In this document: positions 38,485 to 48,129 of the stretch, one piece after another | Layout of the letters: every line of letters begins with the position of its first letter | Position numbering within the stretch: position 1 is the stretch's first letter | Origin: Synechococcus sp. CBW1004 | GTDB taxonomy: Bacteria; Cyanobacteriota; Cyanobacteriia; PCC-6307; Cyanobiaceae | Assembly: GCF_015840715.1 (NCBI RefSeq) | Contig: NZ_CP060397.1 | Span: 1,302,001-1,366,000 of the forward strand | Direction of reading: 5' to 3' | DNA length: 64,000 bases | The notes under the pieces: model-generated | Databases searched by the model: none | What the model was told of the DNA's origin: nothing | The model's input: only the letters and a program-made list of their open reading frames with translations | Position numbers and translations under genes: made by a program

Positions 38485-41400
38485 TCACTTGGCCTCCATC
38501 CAGTTCGGCCCGGTGCCGGTCTCCACCCGCAGGGGAACCGAGAGGGTCACGGCCTGCTCCATCACCGCGCGGGTGAGGGCGACGGTGGCCTCCAGATCAG
38601 CAGGGGCGGCCTCGAGCACCAGTTCGTCGTGCACCTGCAGCAGCAGCCGGGCCTGCAGACCGCGACCCTGCAGCTGGTGGTGCAGCTCCACCATCGCCTT
38701 CTTGATGATGTCGGCACTGGAGCCCTGGATCGGGGCATTGGCGGCGGCGCGCAGCTGCTGGGCCTCCATGCCGCCGCGGCGGGCCACCTCCAGGTCGATC
38801 TCAAGCGGATCCTTGCCCAGCAGGCGACCCAGGCCGCCGGGATCGAAGGGGAACGGCCGACGCCGGCCCAGAATCGTCTCCACATAGCCGCGGCTGAGGG
38901 CGAGGCGCTCCTGCAGCTCCAGAAAGGCGAACACCTTCGGATAGCGCTGCTTGTACTTGCTGAGGAACTCCCTGGCCTGGGCCTGGCCGACACCGGCCTC
39001 ACGGGCGAAGCGCTGGGCCCCCATGCCGTAGATCACCCCGAAGTTGATCGTCTTGCCGAGGCGGCGCTCATCGACACTGACGGGTTCACCCGGGTCCCGG
39101 TCCAGCAGCAGGCGGGCGGTGAGCGCATGCACGTCGTCGCCGTTGCGATAGGCCTCGATCAGCACCTCCTCGCCGGAGAGGTGGGCCAGGATGCGCAGCT
39201 CGATCTGGGAGTAGTCGGCGCTGATCAGCGTCCAGCCCTGCTCCGGCAGGAAGGCCTTGCGGATCCGCCGCGAGAACTCGGTGCGGATGGGGATGTTCTG
39301 GAGGTTGGGATTGCTGCTCGAGAGGCGGCCGGTGGCGGTGACCGCCTGGTTGAAATCGGTGTGCACCCGGCCGGTCTCCGGCTCCATCAGGGCCGGCAGG
39401 GCATCGACATAGGTGCTCCTGAGCTTGCTGAGGGTGCGGTGCTCCAGCACCAGCGGCACCACCGGGTGGTCGTCTTCCAGCTTCTCCAGCACGGCGGCGT
39501 CGGTGCTCCAGCCGGTCTTGGTGCGCCGCGACTTCCTGCGGTCCAGGCCGAGGGTGTCGAACAGCAGCTCACCCAGCTGTTTGGGCGAGGCGAGGTTGAA
39601 GTCGACGCCGGCCGTGGCCCGGGCCTCCGTCTCGAGCCGCTCCAGGCTGGCCGCCATCTCGACGCTGAGTTCGGACAGATAGGCGGTGTCGATGCGGATG
39701 CCGGTGGCCTCCATCTGGGCCAGCACCGGCTCGAGCGGCAGCTCCACGTCATCGAGCAGCGCCGGCAGGGCCGGGCCGAGCGCCTCCAGCTGGCCGCGCA
39801 GCAGGGGTGTCAGCCGGCGGGTGACATGCACATCCATGCCGCAGTACTGCGCTGCCGCCGCGATCGGCACCACCGAGAAATCAGCGCCCTTGGGTACCAG
39901 CTCGCCGTAGCTGGCGGGGGTGAAGCCGAGGTTGCGCTGGGCCAGCACCTCCAGGCCGTGCTTGGCATTGGCGTCGCGCAGGTAGTCCGCCAGCAGGGTG
40001 TCCATCACCACCCCGGCCAGGGGCAGGCCATGGCGCAGCAGGATCAGCCGGTCGTACTTGGCGTTCTGCAGGGTCTTGGGGTGGGCGGCGCTGGCCAGCC
40101 AGGGCGCCAGGGCCGTGAGCACCACCTCCAGTGGCAGCTGGCTGGGGCTGTCAGCGGCCGGCGACGGGGCATCGGCCTGGGGCGCAGCGGCGGTTGTGGC
40201 GGACAGGCCGCTGAGCAGATCCGCCTCCACGCCTGCGTCAGCCGCTGCCGCCACCTTGTGGCCAATCGGGATGTAGGCCAGATCCGCGGGGCCCTCGCCC
40301 CAGGCCAGGCCAAGCCCCACCAGCTCGGCGCGGAAGGGATTGAGCGAGGTGGTCTCGGTGTCGAGCGCCACCGGCGCCGCCGGATCGGTGCAGGCCAGCA
40401 GCCGCGCCATGAGGGCCTCCAGCGCGGCCGGGGTGGTGATCAGCTCGGGAGTGAGCTCAGGAGCGGCGCCGGCTGCAGGCGCGGAGCCATCAGGACGACC
40501 GGCAACGGCAGCCACGGCTCCGGGCTGCTCCTCCGCGTGCATCGCCGGCGGGGCCACGGCGGTGCCATCCCCGGACTGCGACGCGCGGCGGCCACGGTCC
40601 TGACGGGCTGGGGCAGGGACGGGTGCATCGCCGTGGCCGCCATCGACGCTGGGCGGCGGCTCGGCCGAGAACAGCTCCGCGAAGCGCCCCACCTGCCGCG
40701 CCAGCGAATGCAGCTCCAGCTCCTCGAGGCTGCCCGCCAGGGCGTCTGAGTTGACCGTTCCCAGCTTCAGCCGCGGCTCCTGCGGCAGCGGGATGTCCAC
40801 CAGGATCTCGGCGAGCATGCGCGAGCGGTAGGCGTTCTCCCTGTCGTCGCGCAGCTTCTGCAGCAGGGCGCCCTTGAGCACCCCCTTGGGATCCCTGGCC
40901 TTGGGGCCCGCCTGCTCGAGCGCCTCGAGGGCGGCGTAGATGCCGTCGACGTGGTCGTAGGCGGTGAGCAGATTGATGGCGGTCTTGGGGCCGACGCCCT
41001 TGACGCCAGGGATGTTGTCGGAGCTGTCGCCGGTGAGAGCCTTGAGATCGACCACGTCTTCAGGGGGCACGCCGAGCCTGGCGATCACCCCCTCGCGGCG
41101 CATCTCGCTGGGGCCGCTGTTCTTGGCGTAGGGGCCGCCGCCCATGTACAGCACGGCGATGTCCCGCTCGTCATCCACCAGCTGGAACAGATCGCGATCG
41201 CCCGAGAGGATGCGCACCCGCCAGCCCTGGGAAGCGGCGCGGTTGGCCAGGGTGCCGAGCACGTCGTCGGCCTCGTAGCCGGGCGCCATCGCCAGCGGCA
41301 GATCGAGCCCCTCCTGCAGGATCCGCTGCAGGTTGGTCAGATCCTGGAAGAACTCCGCCGGGGCCTCATCGCGGTGGGCCTTGTAGGCCTCGTCGGCCTC

Positions 41401-41688
41401 ATGCCGGAAGGTGGGCTCAGCCGTGTCGAAGGCCACCACCAGCCCATCGGGCCGCAGGCCCTTGCAGTTGTCCAGGAGGGCCTTGAGGAAGCCGTAGGTG
41501 ACGCTGGTGGGGATGCCCTCCTTGGTGCTCAGGCCGCCGCCTTCTCCCTTGCTGAAGGCGTAGTAACTGCGAAACGCCAGCGAGTGGCCATCGATCAGCA
41601 GCAGCAGGGGCTTGGTGCCGGGGGCCACAGGGCTGGGGGCAGGGTCAGGTCGGGCCAGCCTGCCAGAGCTCCGCGCGGCTCCGTTCAC
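38485..41688 (-). CDS. polA: DNA polymerase I
   Basis: 1067 residues. 5'-nuclease domain about 27-330 (LLLIDGHSLAFRSYYAFSKG, LTGDSSDNIPGVKGVGPKTA). 3'-5' exonuclease about 440-640, with the acidic residues retained in ALDTETTSLNPF, MDTLLADYL and YCGMDVH, so proofreading is likely active. Polymerase about 690-1067: motif A SADYSQIELRILAHL, motif B RRLGKTINFGVIYGM (Phe at the position that favours dNTP over ddNTP), motif C LQVHDELVLEA. It is longer than E. coli PolA because of an Ala/Pro/Gly-rich linker of about 70 residues between the nuclease domains. Acts in repair and Okazaki processing. Confidence 0.98.
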   Translation of the reverse strand: MNGAARSSGRLARPDPAPSPVAPGTKPLLLLIDGHSLAFRSYYAFSKGEGGGLSTKEGIPTSVTYGFLKALLDNCKGLRPDGLVVAFDTAEPTFRHEADEAYKAHRDEAPAEFFQDLTNLQRILQEGLDLPLAMAPGYEADDVLGTLANRAASQGWRVRILSGDRDLFQLVDDERDIAVLYMGGGPYAKNSGPSEMRREGVIARLGVPPEDVVDLKALTGDSSDNIPGVKGVGPKTAINLLTAYDHVDGIYAALEALEQAGPKARDPKGVLKGALLQKLRDDRENAYRSRMLAEILVDIPLPQEPRLKLGTVNSDALAGSLEELELHSLARQVGRFAELFSAEPPPSVDGGHGDAPVPAPARQDRGRRASQSGDGTAVAPPAMHAEEQPGAVAAVAGRPDGSAPAAGAAPELTPELITTPAALEALMARLLACTDPAAPVALDTETTSLNPFRAELVGLGLAWGEGPADLAYIPIGHKVAAAADAGVEADLLSGLSATTAAAPQADAPSPAADSPSQLPLEVVLTALAPWLASAAHPKTLQNAKYDRLILLRHGLPLAGVVMDTLLADYLRDANAKHGLEVLAQRNLGFTPASYGELVPKGADFSVVPIAAAAQYCGMDVHVTRRLTPLLRGQLEALGPALPALLDDVELPLEPVLAQMEATGIRIDTAYLSELSVEMAASLERLETEARATAGVDFNLASPKQLGELLFDTLGLDRRKSRRTKTGWSTDAAVLEKLEDDHPVVPLVLEHRTLSKLRSTYVDALPALMEPETGRVHTDFNQAVTATGRLSSSNPNLQNIPIRTEFSRRIRKAFLPEQGWTLISADYSQIELRILAHLSGEEVLIEAYRNGDDVHALTARLLLDRDPGEPVSVDERRLGKTINFGVIYGMGAQRFAREAGVGQAQAREFLSKYKQRYPKVFAFLELQERLALSRGYVETILGRRRPFPFDPGGLGRLLGKDPLEIDLEVARRGGMEAQQLRAAANAPIQGSSADIIKKAMVELHHQLQGRGLQARLLLQVHDELVLEAAPADLEATVALTRAVMEQAVTLSVPLRVETGTGPNWMEAK

Positions 41689-41692
41689 CCGA

Positions 41693-42085
41693 TCAGACCG
41701 TCAGTTCCGCTGCCGCAAGGCGCACCACGGCCTCAGCCGTATCCAGGGCCTGCTGGCTGTCGCGGGCGTCGAACAGATCCACAGGAGCCTCATCGCCCTG
41801 CGGGTAGCGGCTGTCGCTGTTCATGCGGGTGAGGGGCTTGAGATGGAGGTCCATGAACGCGGAGGTTTCGAGTCCCTGGCTGTGGAGCAGCTCCACGAGG
41901 CGCTCCAGGGAATGGCTGTAGGGAGGCGTGATGCCTGTCGCAAGCAGCAAGGCTTTGAGGGCTTTCTCCGCCGCCTGCCCAGCCAGGTAGCAGGCCTGGG
42001 CATGGAATCCCTGAGCGGCGGTGAAGTGAGCCGCTTCAAGATCGTTGCGGGCCTGCCGCATCCAGGCCTGCGCGCGCGGGGTCAT
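41693..42085 (-). CDS. HEPN-domain protein of a HEPN/MNT pair
   Basis: 130 residues: WMRQARNDLEAAHFTAAQGF, then CYLAGQAAEKALKALLLATG and YSHSLERLVELL, the PF05168-type HEPN pattern of helices. No clear R-x4-6-H ribonuclease motif is visible, so whether it is a toxin or a binding partner is open. Its ATG overlaps the nucleotidyltransferase stop by 4 bp. Ends 4 bp before polA starts, on the same strand. Confidence 0.85.
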   Translation of the reverse strand: MTPRAQAWMRQARNDLEAAHFTAAQGFHAQACYLAGQAAEKALKALLLATGITPPYSHSLERLVELLHSQGLETSAFMDLHLKPLTRMNSDSRYPQGDEAPVDLFDARDSQQALDTAEAVVRLAAAELTV

Positions 42086-42420
42086 GAGGGGAAAAGACGC
42101 AGGGCATCGCGACCGATGGCCCGCCAGTAGGGATCATCTCCCCTGCGGAGCGCGTCCCATCGCTCGCAGGTCAGGGCCAGTACGTCATCCCCGAGGCGTG
42201 CGTCCAGCAGGGCATCGGCCAGGGCATCGGCAACGGCCCGGGTGGGAGCGACGGCCAGCAGGTCGACATCCGAAAAGGCATCCCAGTCGCCGCGGGCCAG
42301 AGAGCCGAACAGCCAGACCTCGGCCCCTGGATGACGAGAGACCACGGCGGCAGCACCCTGAGCCAACGCCACCAGCCGCTCGCTTCGGCGCAGCTCACGG
42401 ATGGCGGCCAGGCTGGGCAT
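42082..42420 (-). CDS. Minimal nucleotidyltransferase (MNT) of a HEPN/MNT pair
   Basis: 112 residues. WLFGSLARGDWDAFSDVDLL is the MNT active-site motif (GS-x-A-R-G-D-x-x-S-D-x-D), with both metal-binding aspartates. In characterised pairs the MNT protein adds AMP to the HEPN partner and silences it. The two genes overlap by 4 bp, MNT first. Full length for a minimal MNT. Confidence 0.88.
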   Translation of the reverse strand: MPSLAAIRELRRSERLVALAQGAAAVVSRHPGAEVWLFGSLARGDWDAFSDVDLLAVAPTRAVADALADALLDARLGDDVLALTCERWDALRRGDDPYWRAIGRDALRLFPS

Positions 42421-42606
42421 CCTCGAAGGCTAGGGCGAACCTTGCCCATGGCCTTGAGCAGCCCAACGATCAGCGGGGTCTGAACGTCGTCACGGCCGCT
42501 CGCCGGCCATGCGGCGGAGAAACAACCCAGGAGCCGAAGGGCCAGGGAGCAGGTCCATCGCGCCTGATCCACCCATCAGGCTGTAGGAGAGCCTTCACGG
42601 CACGCC

Positions 42607-43326
42607 ATGGCACGGCCTGCCTGCCCCGACAGCCGCGCAGCGGCCTTCAGCCGCTGCGGCCGCTACCGCTGGTGGCTGAGCCGCCGCTGGCGGGACGACG
42701 CACCGACGCTGCTGTTCCTCGGGCTCAACCCCTCACGCGCCGATGGCCAGCAGGACGATCCCACCCTGCGCCGGCTGATCGGCCTCGCCGACGGCTGGGG
42801 CTACGGGGCCCTGGAGGTGCTCAATCTGTTCGCCTGGATCAGCACCGATCCGGGCGCCCTGCGGCAGGCAGCCGAGCCGGTGGGCCATCGCACGGATGCC
42901 TGGATCCGCGGCCGCGTGCGCCAGCTGGCCCGGGAGGCACTGGCGCGGCAGGTGCCAACCGTGACAGCGCCACCCCTTGGTGGTCCCGACAAGTCCCTTC
43001 AGGATCAGAGCATCCAGCCAGCCGAAGGCGAAGAATCGGCCGCGCCCGCCGCAGTCTGGGGAGGGGCCGATGCCACGCTGCCGCTCTGGCTGGGCTGGGG
43101 CAATGGCGGCCGCTGGCAGGGGCGCGATCAACAGATGCTGCAACTGCTGGGCCGCCTGCCGGTGCGGTTGTTCTGCCTGGGCCTCACCGCTGCCGGCCAG
43201 CCCCGCCACCCCCTGTACGCCCGGGCCGGCAGTCCGCTGCTGCCGTTTGGGGCATCCTGGGAGCACGCCACTGCACCGACGGCCGCCCCATGCCCCGCAC
43301 CCCGCGCCGCTACGCGATCCACCTGA
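42607..43326 (+). CDS. DUF1643 domain protein
   Basis: 239 residues. CGRYRWWLSRRWRDDAPTLL, then FLGLNPSRADGQQDDPTLRR and LEVLNLFAWISTDP, are the DUF1643 signature. A C-terminal block (WLGWGNGGRWQGRDQQML) completes it. An Ala/Gly-rich insert of about 35 residues (120-155) breaks the domain. DUF1643 proteins occur on plasmids, phages and genomic islands, and their function is unknown. The last 37 bp overlap the next gene, so the end after LPFGASWEHA is probably non-conserved. Confidence 0.8.
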   Translation: MARPACPDSRAAAFSRCGRYRWWLSRRWRDDAPTLLFLGLNPSRADGQQDDPTLRRLIGLADGWGYGALEVLNLFAWISTDPGALRQAAEPVGHRTDAWIRGRVRQLAREALARQVPTVTAPPLGGPDKSLQDQSIQPAEGEESAAPAAVWGGADATLPLWLGWGNGGRWQGRDQQMLQLLGRLPVRLFCLGLTAAGQPRHPLYARAGSPLLPFGASWEHATAPTAAPCPAPRAATRST

Positions 43327-43535
43327 TCCTGGGCGGCGGACACCGCGAGATGGTGCACTTCTCCACTCTGGAGGCCTTCCAGCAGTGGTATCAGGGCACC
43401 CTGCACGCCACCGCCACGCCCGACGCCTTCATCAACGTGCCGATCAGCGAACTCGACGGCGAATACCTGCTGGTGCGCGCCAGCCAGGTGATCGGCATCC
43501 GGGTGGAGCCCCAGTTCGGCACCGTCGACGATTGA
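43290..43535 (+). CDS. Small conserved cyanobacterial protein
   Basis: 81 residues, MPRTPRRYAIHLILGGGHRE then MVHFSTLEAFQQWYQGTL and a regular beta/alpha pattern ending RVEPQFGTVDD. It looks like a compact single-domain protein common in picocyanobacteria, with unknown function. It overlaps the end of the DUF1643 gene by 37 bp in another frame. A GC-rich hairpin (43547-43554 / 43568-43575) follows the stop but lacks a T tract. Confidence 0.7.
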   Translation: MPRTPRRYAIHLILGGGHREMVHFSTLEAFQQWYQGTLHATATPDAFINVPISELDGEYLLVRASQVIGIRVEPQFGTVDD

Positions 43536-43738
43536 TCGCAACGCGGTGCGCCGCCACTGGCGGATCAGCGGCGCAACCTGACGGGGTCCGCCGGCGCCGC
43601 GGCCTCGTCCCATCGCCCCAGGGAGATCACATCTGGTGACGCTCGGGGAGGCCCTGACGTCAACCGTTCGCAGACGCCCCGCCTGGTCCACCGGCAAGGC
43701 ACCGGATGGAATGCGGAGGCGAACAGGGGTGGTGCCTC

Positions 43739-45211
43739 TCAGGCCGCGGCAGCCAGGGCACGTTCCAGCCTCGGTCGATCCCCGCCACAGCGGTGCAGCA
43801 GCAGCCAGGTGGTGAGCAGATCGGGGCCCTGCAGGCTGCCCAGCAGAGCGGCCCGCAGGCTCTTCATCAGCACACCCTTCTTGATGCCGGCGGCGGCCAC
43901 CGCCTCCGACAGCAGGGCCTGGGCCTGCTCAGCGCTGAAGGGCTGATCGGAGGCCGGCAGGCGCTCCGACAGCGCCGCCAGGCCCTCACGGGCACCGGGA
44001 GAGGCGAGCTGCTGCAGCGCCGCCTCATCGGCGCTGGGAACGCTGAAGAAGGGCTCGGCCTGGGCGACACCATCGGCGAGCAGGGTAAGCGAGGGCCCCA
44101 GAAGGGCGCAGAGATCGCGCTGCCAGTCGAGCTCGGCCGCGGGGCCACTGGTGGCCCACCCCCGCTCCTGCCACAGCGGCAGCAGCTGCTGGCGGAGCGT
44201 CTCGGGATCCAGGCCATGCAGCACCTGGCCGTTGAGCCAGTTGAGCTTGTCCCAGTCGAAGCGGGCCCCGGCCCGGTTGACGCGCTCGAAGTCGAACACC
44301 GCGGCGGCCTCGGCCAGGGTGAAGCGCTCGCCCATCCCCTCCGGTGGCGACCAGCCGAGCAGAGTCATGTAGTTGGCGAGGGCCTCGGCCGTGTAGCCCA
44401 TGGCGCGGAAGTCGCTCACCGAGGTGACGCCATCGCGCTTGGAGAGCTTCCTGCCCTCCTGGTTGAGGATCAGGGGTGTGTGGGCGAACATCGGGGCCGG
44501 TAAGCCGAGAGCCTGATAGAGCAGCAGCTGCTTGGCGGTGTTGGCGATGTGGTCCTCGCCGCGGATCACATGGGTGATCGCCATGGCGGCGTCGTCGACC
44601 ACCACCACCAGGTTGTAGAGGGGATCTCCGATCTGATCGGACGGGGCACGGCGGGCGATCACCATGTCGCCACCCAGGTCGGAGCCGGCCCAGCGCATCT
44701 CACCGCGCACCAGGTCGGTCCAGGTGATCAGCGCGTCGTCGTCGATGCGGAAGCGGATCGTGGCCTCGCGGCCCTCGGCGATGAAGGCCTGCTCCTGCTC
44801 GGGGCTGAGGTCGCGATGGCGGTTGTCGTAGCGGGGGGCCCTGTTCTCGGCGGCCTGCCGCTCGCGCATCGCGGTGAGCTCCGCCTCGCTGGCGTAGCAG
44901 CGGTAGGCGTGACCCGAATCGAGCAGGGCCTGGATGGTGGCGCGATGGGCCGCGATGCGCTCGCTCTGGATGACGGGGTCGCCGTCCCAGGTGAGCCCCA
45001 GCCACTGGAGCCCGTCCAGGATGTTGGTGGTGTATTCCGGTTTGCTGCGTTCGCGGTCGGTGTCCTCGATGCGCAGCAGGAACTGACCGCCGTGACGGCG
45101 GGCGAAGAGCCAGTTGAACACCGCCGTGCGCGCGGTGCCGATGTGAAGGGTGCCGGTGGGGCTGGGGGCCAGGCGCACACGCACTGCCGCTCCCGTTGCT
45201 GCCACCGGCAT
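43739..45211 (-). CDS. gltX: Glutamyl-tRNA synthetase
   Basis: 490 residues from ATG 45211 ([20 protein letters not shown]). The HIGH motif is [15 protein letters not shown] and the KMSKS variant [23 protein letters not shown] is a class I Glu/Gln signature. Cyanobacteria use a non-discriminating enzyme that also charges tRNA-Gln, to be amidated later by GatCAB, and Glu-tRNA also feeds haem and chlorophyll synthesis. tRNA-Asp lies 18 bp upstream on the same strand. Confidence 0.98.
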   Translation of the reverse strand: MPVAATGAAVRVRLAPSPTGTLHIGTARTAVFNWLFARRHGGQFLLRIEDTDRERSKPEYTTNILDGLQWLGLTWDGDPVIQSERIAAHRATIQALLDSGHAYRCYASEAELTAMRERQAAENRAPRYDNRHRDLSPEQEQAFIAEGREATIRFRIDDDALITWTDLVRGEMRWAGSDLGGDMVIARRAPSDQIGDPLYNLVVVVDDAAMAITHVIRGEDHIANTAKQLLLYQALGLPAPMFAHTPLILNQEGRKLSKRDGVTSVSDFRAMGYTAEALANYMTLLGWSPPEGMGERFTLAEAAAVFDFERVNRAGARFDWDKLNWLNGQVLHGLDPETLRQQLLPLWQERGWATSGPAAELDWQRDLCALLGPSLTLLADGVAQAEPFFSVPSADEAALQQLASPGAREGLAALSERLPASDQPFSAEQAQALLSEAVAAAGIKKGVLMKSLRAALLGSLQGPDLLTTWLLLHRCGGDRPRLERALAAAA

Positions 45212-45229
45212 GCTCCTTGTGATGTGAAA

Positions 45230-45303
45230 CGGGACTGACGGGGCTCGAACCCGCAACTTCCGCCGTGACAGGGCGGTGCTCTAACCGATTGAACTACAGT
45301 CCC
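45230..45303 (-). tRNA. tRNA-Asp (GTC)
   Basis: 74 nt with a complete cloverleaf: acceptor GGGACTG pairs with CAGTCCC, the D-loop contains GGTTAGA, anticodon loop CTGTCAC gives GTC, and the T-loop is GGTTCGAGCCC. Discriminator G. CCA is not encoded. It may be co-transcribed with gltX. Confidence 0.97.
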
Positions 45304-45567
45304 ATCCCGGGTTTTCACCCGAGGCGTCGGCGTTCGCCGACTTCGAAAGTATCTCCGGCCGACCTGCCCACCGTCAACGGTCGGTTGCGATCAACACCGT
45401 CGCGAGGGCGACAGCTGTGTCGCCTGCTGCCTGCACAGAGAGCCGGCACCACCACCCCGTTCGGCACGCCTGTGCAGCGCCGGCAGAATGCATCACAGAA
45501 CTGCCACAAGCCCTGCGGCGACGCGCATGGACGCATAAGGTCGTCAGCCGTTGTCACCGTCATCGCG

Positions 45568-46443
45568 TTGGTCACGCCGGAGGAGCTCTCGGCCCTGGAT
45601 CACCTGCAGTGGCTGCGCACCGGAGCGGCCGCCGCCGAGGCCGTCCGGAGCAGCCAGCCCACGGTGTCCAGGCGGGTCAATCACGTGCTGAAGCGCTTCG
45701 GCTGCAGCCTGCGCCGCCAGGGCGGCGAGGGGCGGGTCCGGGGATACACGGAGCTGCTCACAGCGGAGCGGGAGGTGCATCAGATCTGGCGCCTCAGGGG
45801 CGGAGAACCCCTGCGGCTGGAGGCCACCTACTGGAGCGGCCCGAGCCTGGCCCTGCCGGCGCCACCAGGGTGGAGCACCGGCCTGTTCGACCTGCCCGGC
45901 AAGGAGATTCCGCTGCGGCTGCTGAGGGAACGGGTGATCGATGCCTGGATCGCCGGCTACCTGCCCGATCTGCCGGCGGCGGATGATCCCGAGTTCACGG
46001 TGATCGAGCTGTGCCACATGCCCTGCCAGCTGCAGGCGGACCGGAACCACCCACTGGCCCGCGAAACAGGCCTCACCCCTGAGGATCTGGCGCGATTCCC
46101 GAGCCTGGCGCTGCCCGAGGGCTGGTTTCCGCAGCTGGAAACGCGACTGAAGGCTCAGCAGCTGTGGAGCACGCCGTCGGTGCAGTTCCGTCGCTACGAC
46201 GAAAGCAGCTGGGAGGGGCGCACGGCCGATGCGGTCACCCTCTGCTACGGCAACGCGCTCAACCTGGTGCTGCATCCGGAGCTGGTGCAGCTGGACTGGA
46301 GCATCGGCCACGTCGGTGGAGAGGCTCTGGTGGTGCGCCGTGACCTGGCGGAGCGTGGCCCGATCCTGTGTCTTCTGGAGGAGCTGCGCCGGCGAGTGCG
46401 GCGGCTCTCAGAGCACCACGCCGAGCTGATCGCCCTGCATTGA
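45568..46443 (+). CDS. LysR-like transcriptional regulator
   Basis: 291 residues from TTG 45568. The N-terminal helix-turn-helix reads LQWLRTGAAAAEAVRSSQPT then VSRRVNHVLKRFG, as in LysR-type regulators, followed by a divergent effector-binding region (LPAPPGWSTGLFDLPGKEI, VIDAWIAGYLPDLP). It is shorter than typical LysR family members. No ATG fits the conserved start. The 264 bp upstream (45304-45567) hold no other gene. Target unknown; the divergently placed tRNA-Asp/gltX is not an obvious target. Confidence 0.75.
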   Translation: MVTPEELSALDHLQWLRTGAAAAEAVRSSQPTVSRRVNHVLKRFGCSLRRQGGEGRVRGYTELLTAEREVHQIWRLRGGEPLRLEATYWSGPSLALPAPPGWSTGLFDLPGKEIPLRLLRERVIDAWIAGYLPDLPAADDPEFTVIELCHMPCQLQADRNHPLARETGLTPEDLARFPSLALPEGWFPQLETRLKAQQLWSTPSVQFRRYDESSWEGRTADAVTLCYGNALNLVLHPELVQLDWSIGHVGGEALVVRRDLAERGPILCLLEELRRRVRRLSEHHAELIALH

Positions 46444-46806
46444 AGCCATCCCCAAAGGACGTCCCTGGCGTCGGGGGGGGGACAGACTCAGAAGCCAACG
46501 CAGCAGGCTCAGCCGACCAGCCGCCACCCCAAGAGGGTAGGGCGACCGAGACCGGTCGAAGCGCTCCAGACAGAGCACCCAAGGCGGCACAAAGCCCCTC
46601 AGCGCCAGCCAGGGCCTCGCCACAGCAGGGCGAACACTGTGGGGAAAACTGTTCAGTCCAAGCGAAGGCTTCGGGACGGCACAGCCAAAATTCCCCAGTG
46701 CCGCCAGCCCGACAGGCAACCGAGTGGATACCTGAAGTGATGCCTGAAATCGTAGGAATGATCGTCCCGGTGAGGCCGCAGCGTCAGCGGCAGACCCTCC
46801 GGTCGC
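46444..46806. other. 363-bp region without a recognised gene
   Basis: It lies between the regulator and the small KOW-like gene. A 103-codon open frame on the minus strand has Trp/Pro/Ser-rich, non-protein-like sequence. I did not recognise RNase P RNA, tmRNA, SRP RNA or 6S RNA motifs. It contains an 8-base G run at about 46475. It could hold an untranslated leader or a small RNA. Confidence 0.4.
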
Positions 46807-46995
46807 TCAGGGACGGAAGCCGGCAGGTTCGATCAGCCGCACCTGATTGCCACGGGCAGTGAATTCGCGACCCTGATCGCTCTGAACGACGACGCGACCT
46901 CCGGATTTGACGCGGATCACCCGGGCACGCACCCAGCCAAGGGCAGCTGACTCCAGCACCTTGACAACATCACCGGGTTGCAGATCCAACTCCAT
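46807..46995 (-). CDS. Small KOW/SH3-like conserved cyanobacterial protein
   Basis: 62 residues from ATG 46995: MELDLQPGDVVKVLESAALG, then VRARVIRVKSGGRVVVQSDQ and FTARGNQVRLIEP. The repeated Gly-Asp/Gly-Gly turns and alternating valines predict a small SH3-like barrel, as found in nucleic-acid-binding KOW domains. It follows tRNA-Trp on the same strand, after rplS. Function unknown. Confidence 0.7.
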   Translation of the reverse strand: MELDLQPGDVVKVLESAALGWVRARVIRVKSGGRVVVQSDQGREFTARGNQVRLIEPAGFRP

Positions 46996-47032
46996 CTTCG
47001 GAAGTGAAAGAACTGTGGACGGGGCCATCGAA

Positions 47033-47105
47033 CGCGCCGTGGAGGACTTGAACCCCCGACATCAGGTTTTGGAGACCTGCGTTCTACCAACTGAACTAAC
47101 GGCGC
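47033..47105 (-). tRNA. tRNA-Trp (CCA)
   Basis: 73 nt: acceptor GCGCCGT pairs with ACGGCGC, anticodon stem CAGGT/ACCTG encloses loop CTCCAAA (anticodon CCA), and the T-loop is GGTTCAAGTCC. Discriminator G; CCA not encoded. It lies between rplS and the small KOW-like gene on one strand. Confidence 0.97.
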
Positions 47106-47184
47106 AAGGTGATGGCCCCTGGAATGGGGCTGGACATCCCCGCAGAATCCCATAAGGCTGAGATTCCTGGCTGGGGATGAACCC

Positions 47185-47664
47185 TCAGCGATCGAAGCGC
47201 TGCTTGACGCGCGTGGCCTTGCCGACGCGGTCACGCAGGTAGAAGAGCTTCGCCCGACGCACCTTACCGCGTCGCTCCACCTTCACGGAAGCCACCTGGG
47301 GGCTGTGCAGCATGAACACCCGCTCCACACCGATGCCCTGGAAGATGCGACGCACGGTGATGGTCTCGTTCAGACCGCCGTGGCGCTTGGCGATGACCAC
47401 ACCCTCATAGGGCTGGATGCGCTTTTTGTTGCCTTCACTGATGCGAACACCCACCTTGACGGTGTCGCCCACGTAGATCTCAGGCAGGTCGCTCTTGAGC
47501 TGCTCCGACTCGAAGGCGCGGATCAGGTCCTGGGCGCTGAGCCTGCCCTCCCTGACCTTGGCGGCGGGAGCCGTCTCGGTCGCGGTGGCCGCTGCAGCGG
47601 TGTCCACGGTCTGGGTGTCGTCTGTCTGCACGTCTTGAACGTCCGCTGGTGTTTCCGCTGCCAT
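47185..47664 (-). CDS. rplS: 50S ribosomal protein L19
   Basis: 159 residues. The L19 core begins around residue 40 and includes [20 protein letters not shown] and [20 protein letters not shown], ending RVKQRFDR. L19 lies at the 30S-50S interface. An acidic Ala/Thr-rich leader of about 40 residues precedes the core, as in other picocyanobacterial L19 proteins. Confidence 0.98.
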   Translation of the reverse strand: MAAETPADVQDVQTDDTQTVDTAAAATATETAPAAKVREGRLSAQDLIRAFESEQLKSDLPEIYVGDTVKVGVRISEGNKKRIQPYEGVVIAKRHGGLNETITVRRIFQGIGVERVFMLHSPQVASVKVERRGKVRRAKLFYLRDRVGKATRVKQRFDR

Positions 47665-47719
47665 CCCGATCTCCGGAGCGCCTGGCCAAACCGCCAGTGT
47701 ACCGGCTGGGGGGGCACCC

Positions 47720-48058
47720 TCAGCGGCTGCCCTGTGGTCGCCTCAGGCGCTGCCACAGCATCGAGGCACCGGTGATCAGCATCCACAGCAGCCCCAGACC
47801 GTTGAGCAGCACATACAGCGTCTCCCCGCTGGCCCCCACCAGCGGCCGGAGCCATTCGCCCTCGTGCAGCACCATCAGAATGTGGGCCTGATCGCGTCCG
47901 AGGCCGGCCCAGTCGCGCAGCAGCCGGTAGGCCACTCCGGTGCTGACCGTGAGCAGCAGCGGCAGCAGCACCAAAGGCGCCAGGGCGGCATGGAGGCGCC
48001 GCAGACGCAGGGCCAGCGACACCGGCGCAGGCCTCGAGGCGGGAGCGGGAGAGCTCAT
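47720..48058 (-). CDS. PepSY-associated-type membrane protein
   Basis: 112 residues from ATG 48058 ([20 protein letters not shown]). Two membrane helices ([20 protein letters not shown] and [20 protein letters not shown]) flank a short loop, [17 protein letters not shown], resembling the membrane part of PepSY-TM proteins. The [20 protein letters not shown] pattern supports this. Role unknown. Upstream of rplS on the same strand, divergent from map with 71 bp between starts. Confidence 0.65.
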   Translation of the reverse strand: MSSPAPASRPAPVSLALRLRRLHAALAPLVLLPLLLTVSTGVAYRLLRDWAGLGRDQAHILMVLHEGEWLRPLVGASGETLYVLLNGLGLLWMLITGASMLWQRLRRPQGSR

Positions 48059-48129
48059 GCGATCACGGCAGCCGTGGTGAGGTGTGGATAATTTGAAATG
48101 CCGCTTCACGTCCTGGCCGAGCGCCTCGC

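Noticed and set aside
43547-43575. Hairpin after the 81-residue gene as a terminator
   Set aside because: The stem is 8 bp and perfect but has no T tract on either strand.
46408-46719. 103-codon minus-strand frame in the gap after the LysR-like gene
   Set aside because: Composition rich in Trp/Pro/Ser/Leu without regular structure, overlapping the end of a supported gene. No sign of conservation can be judged.
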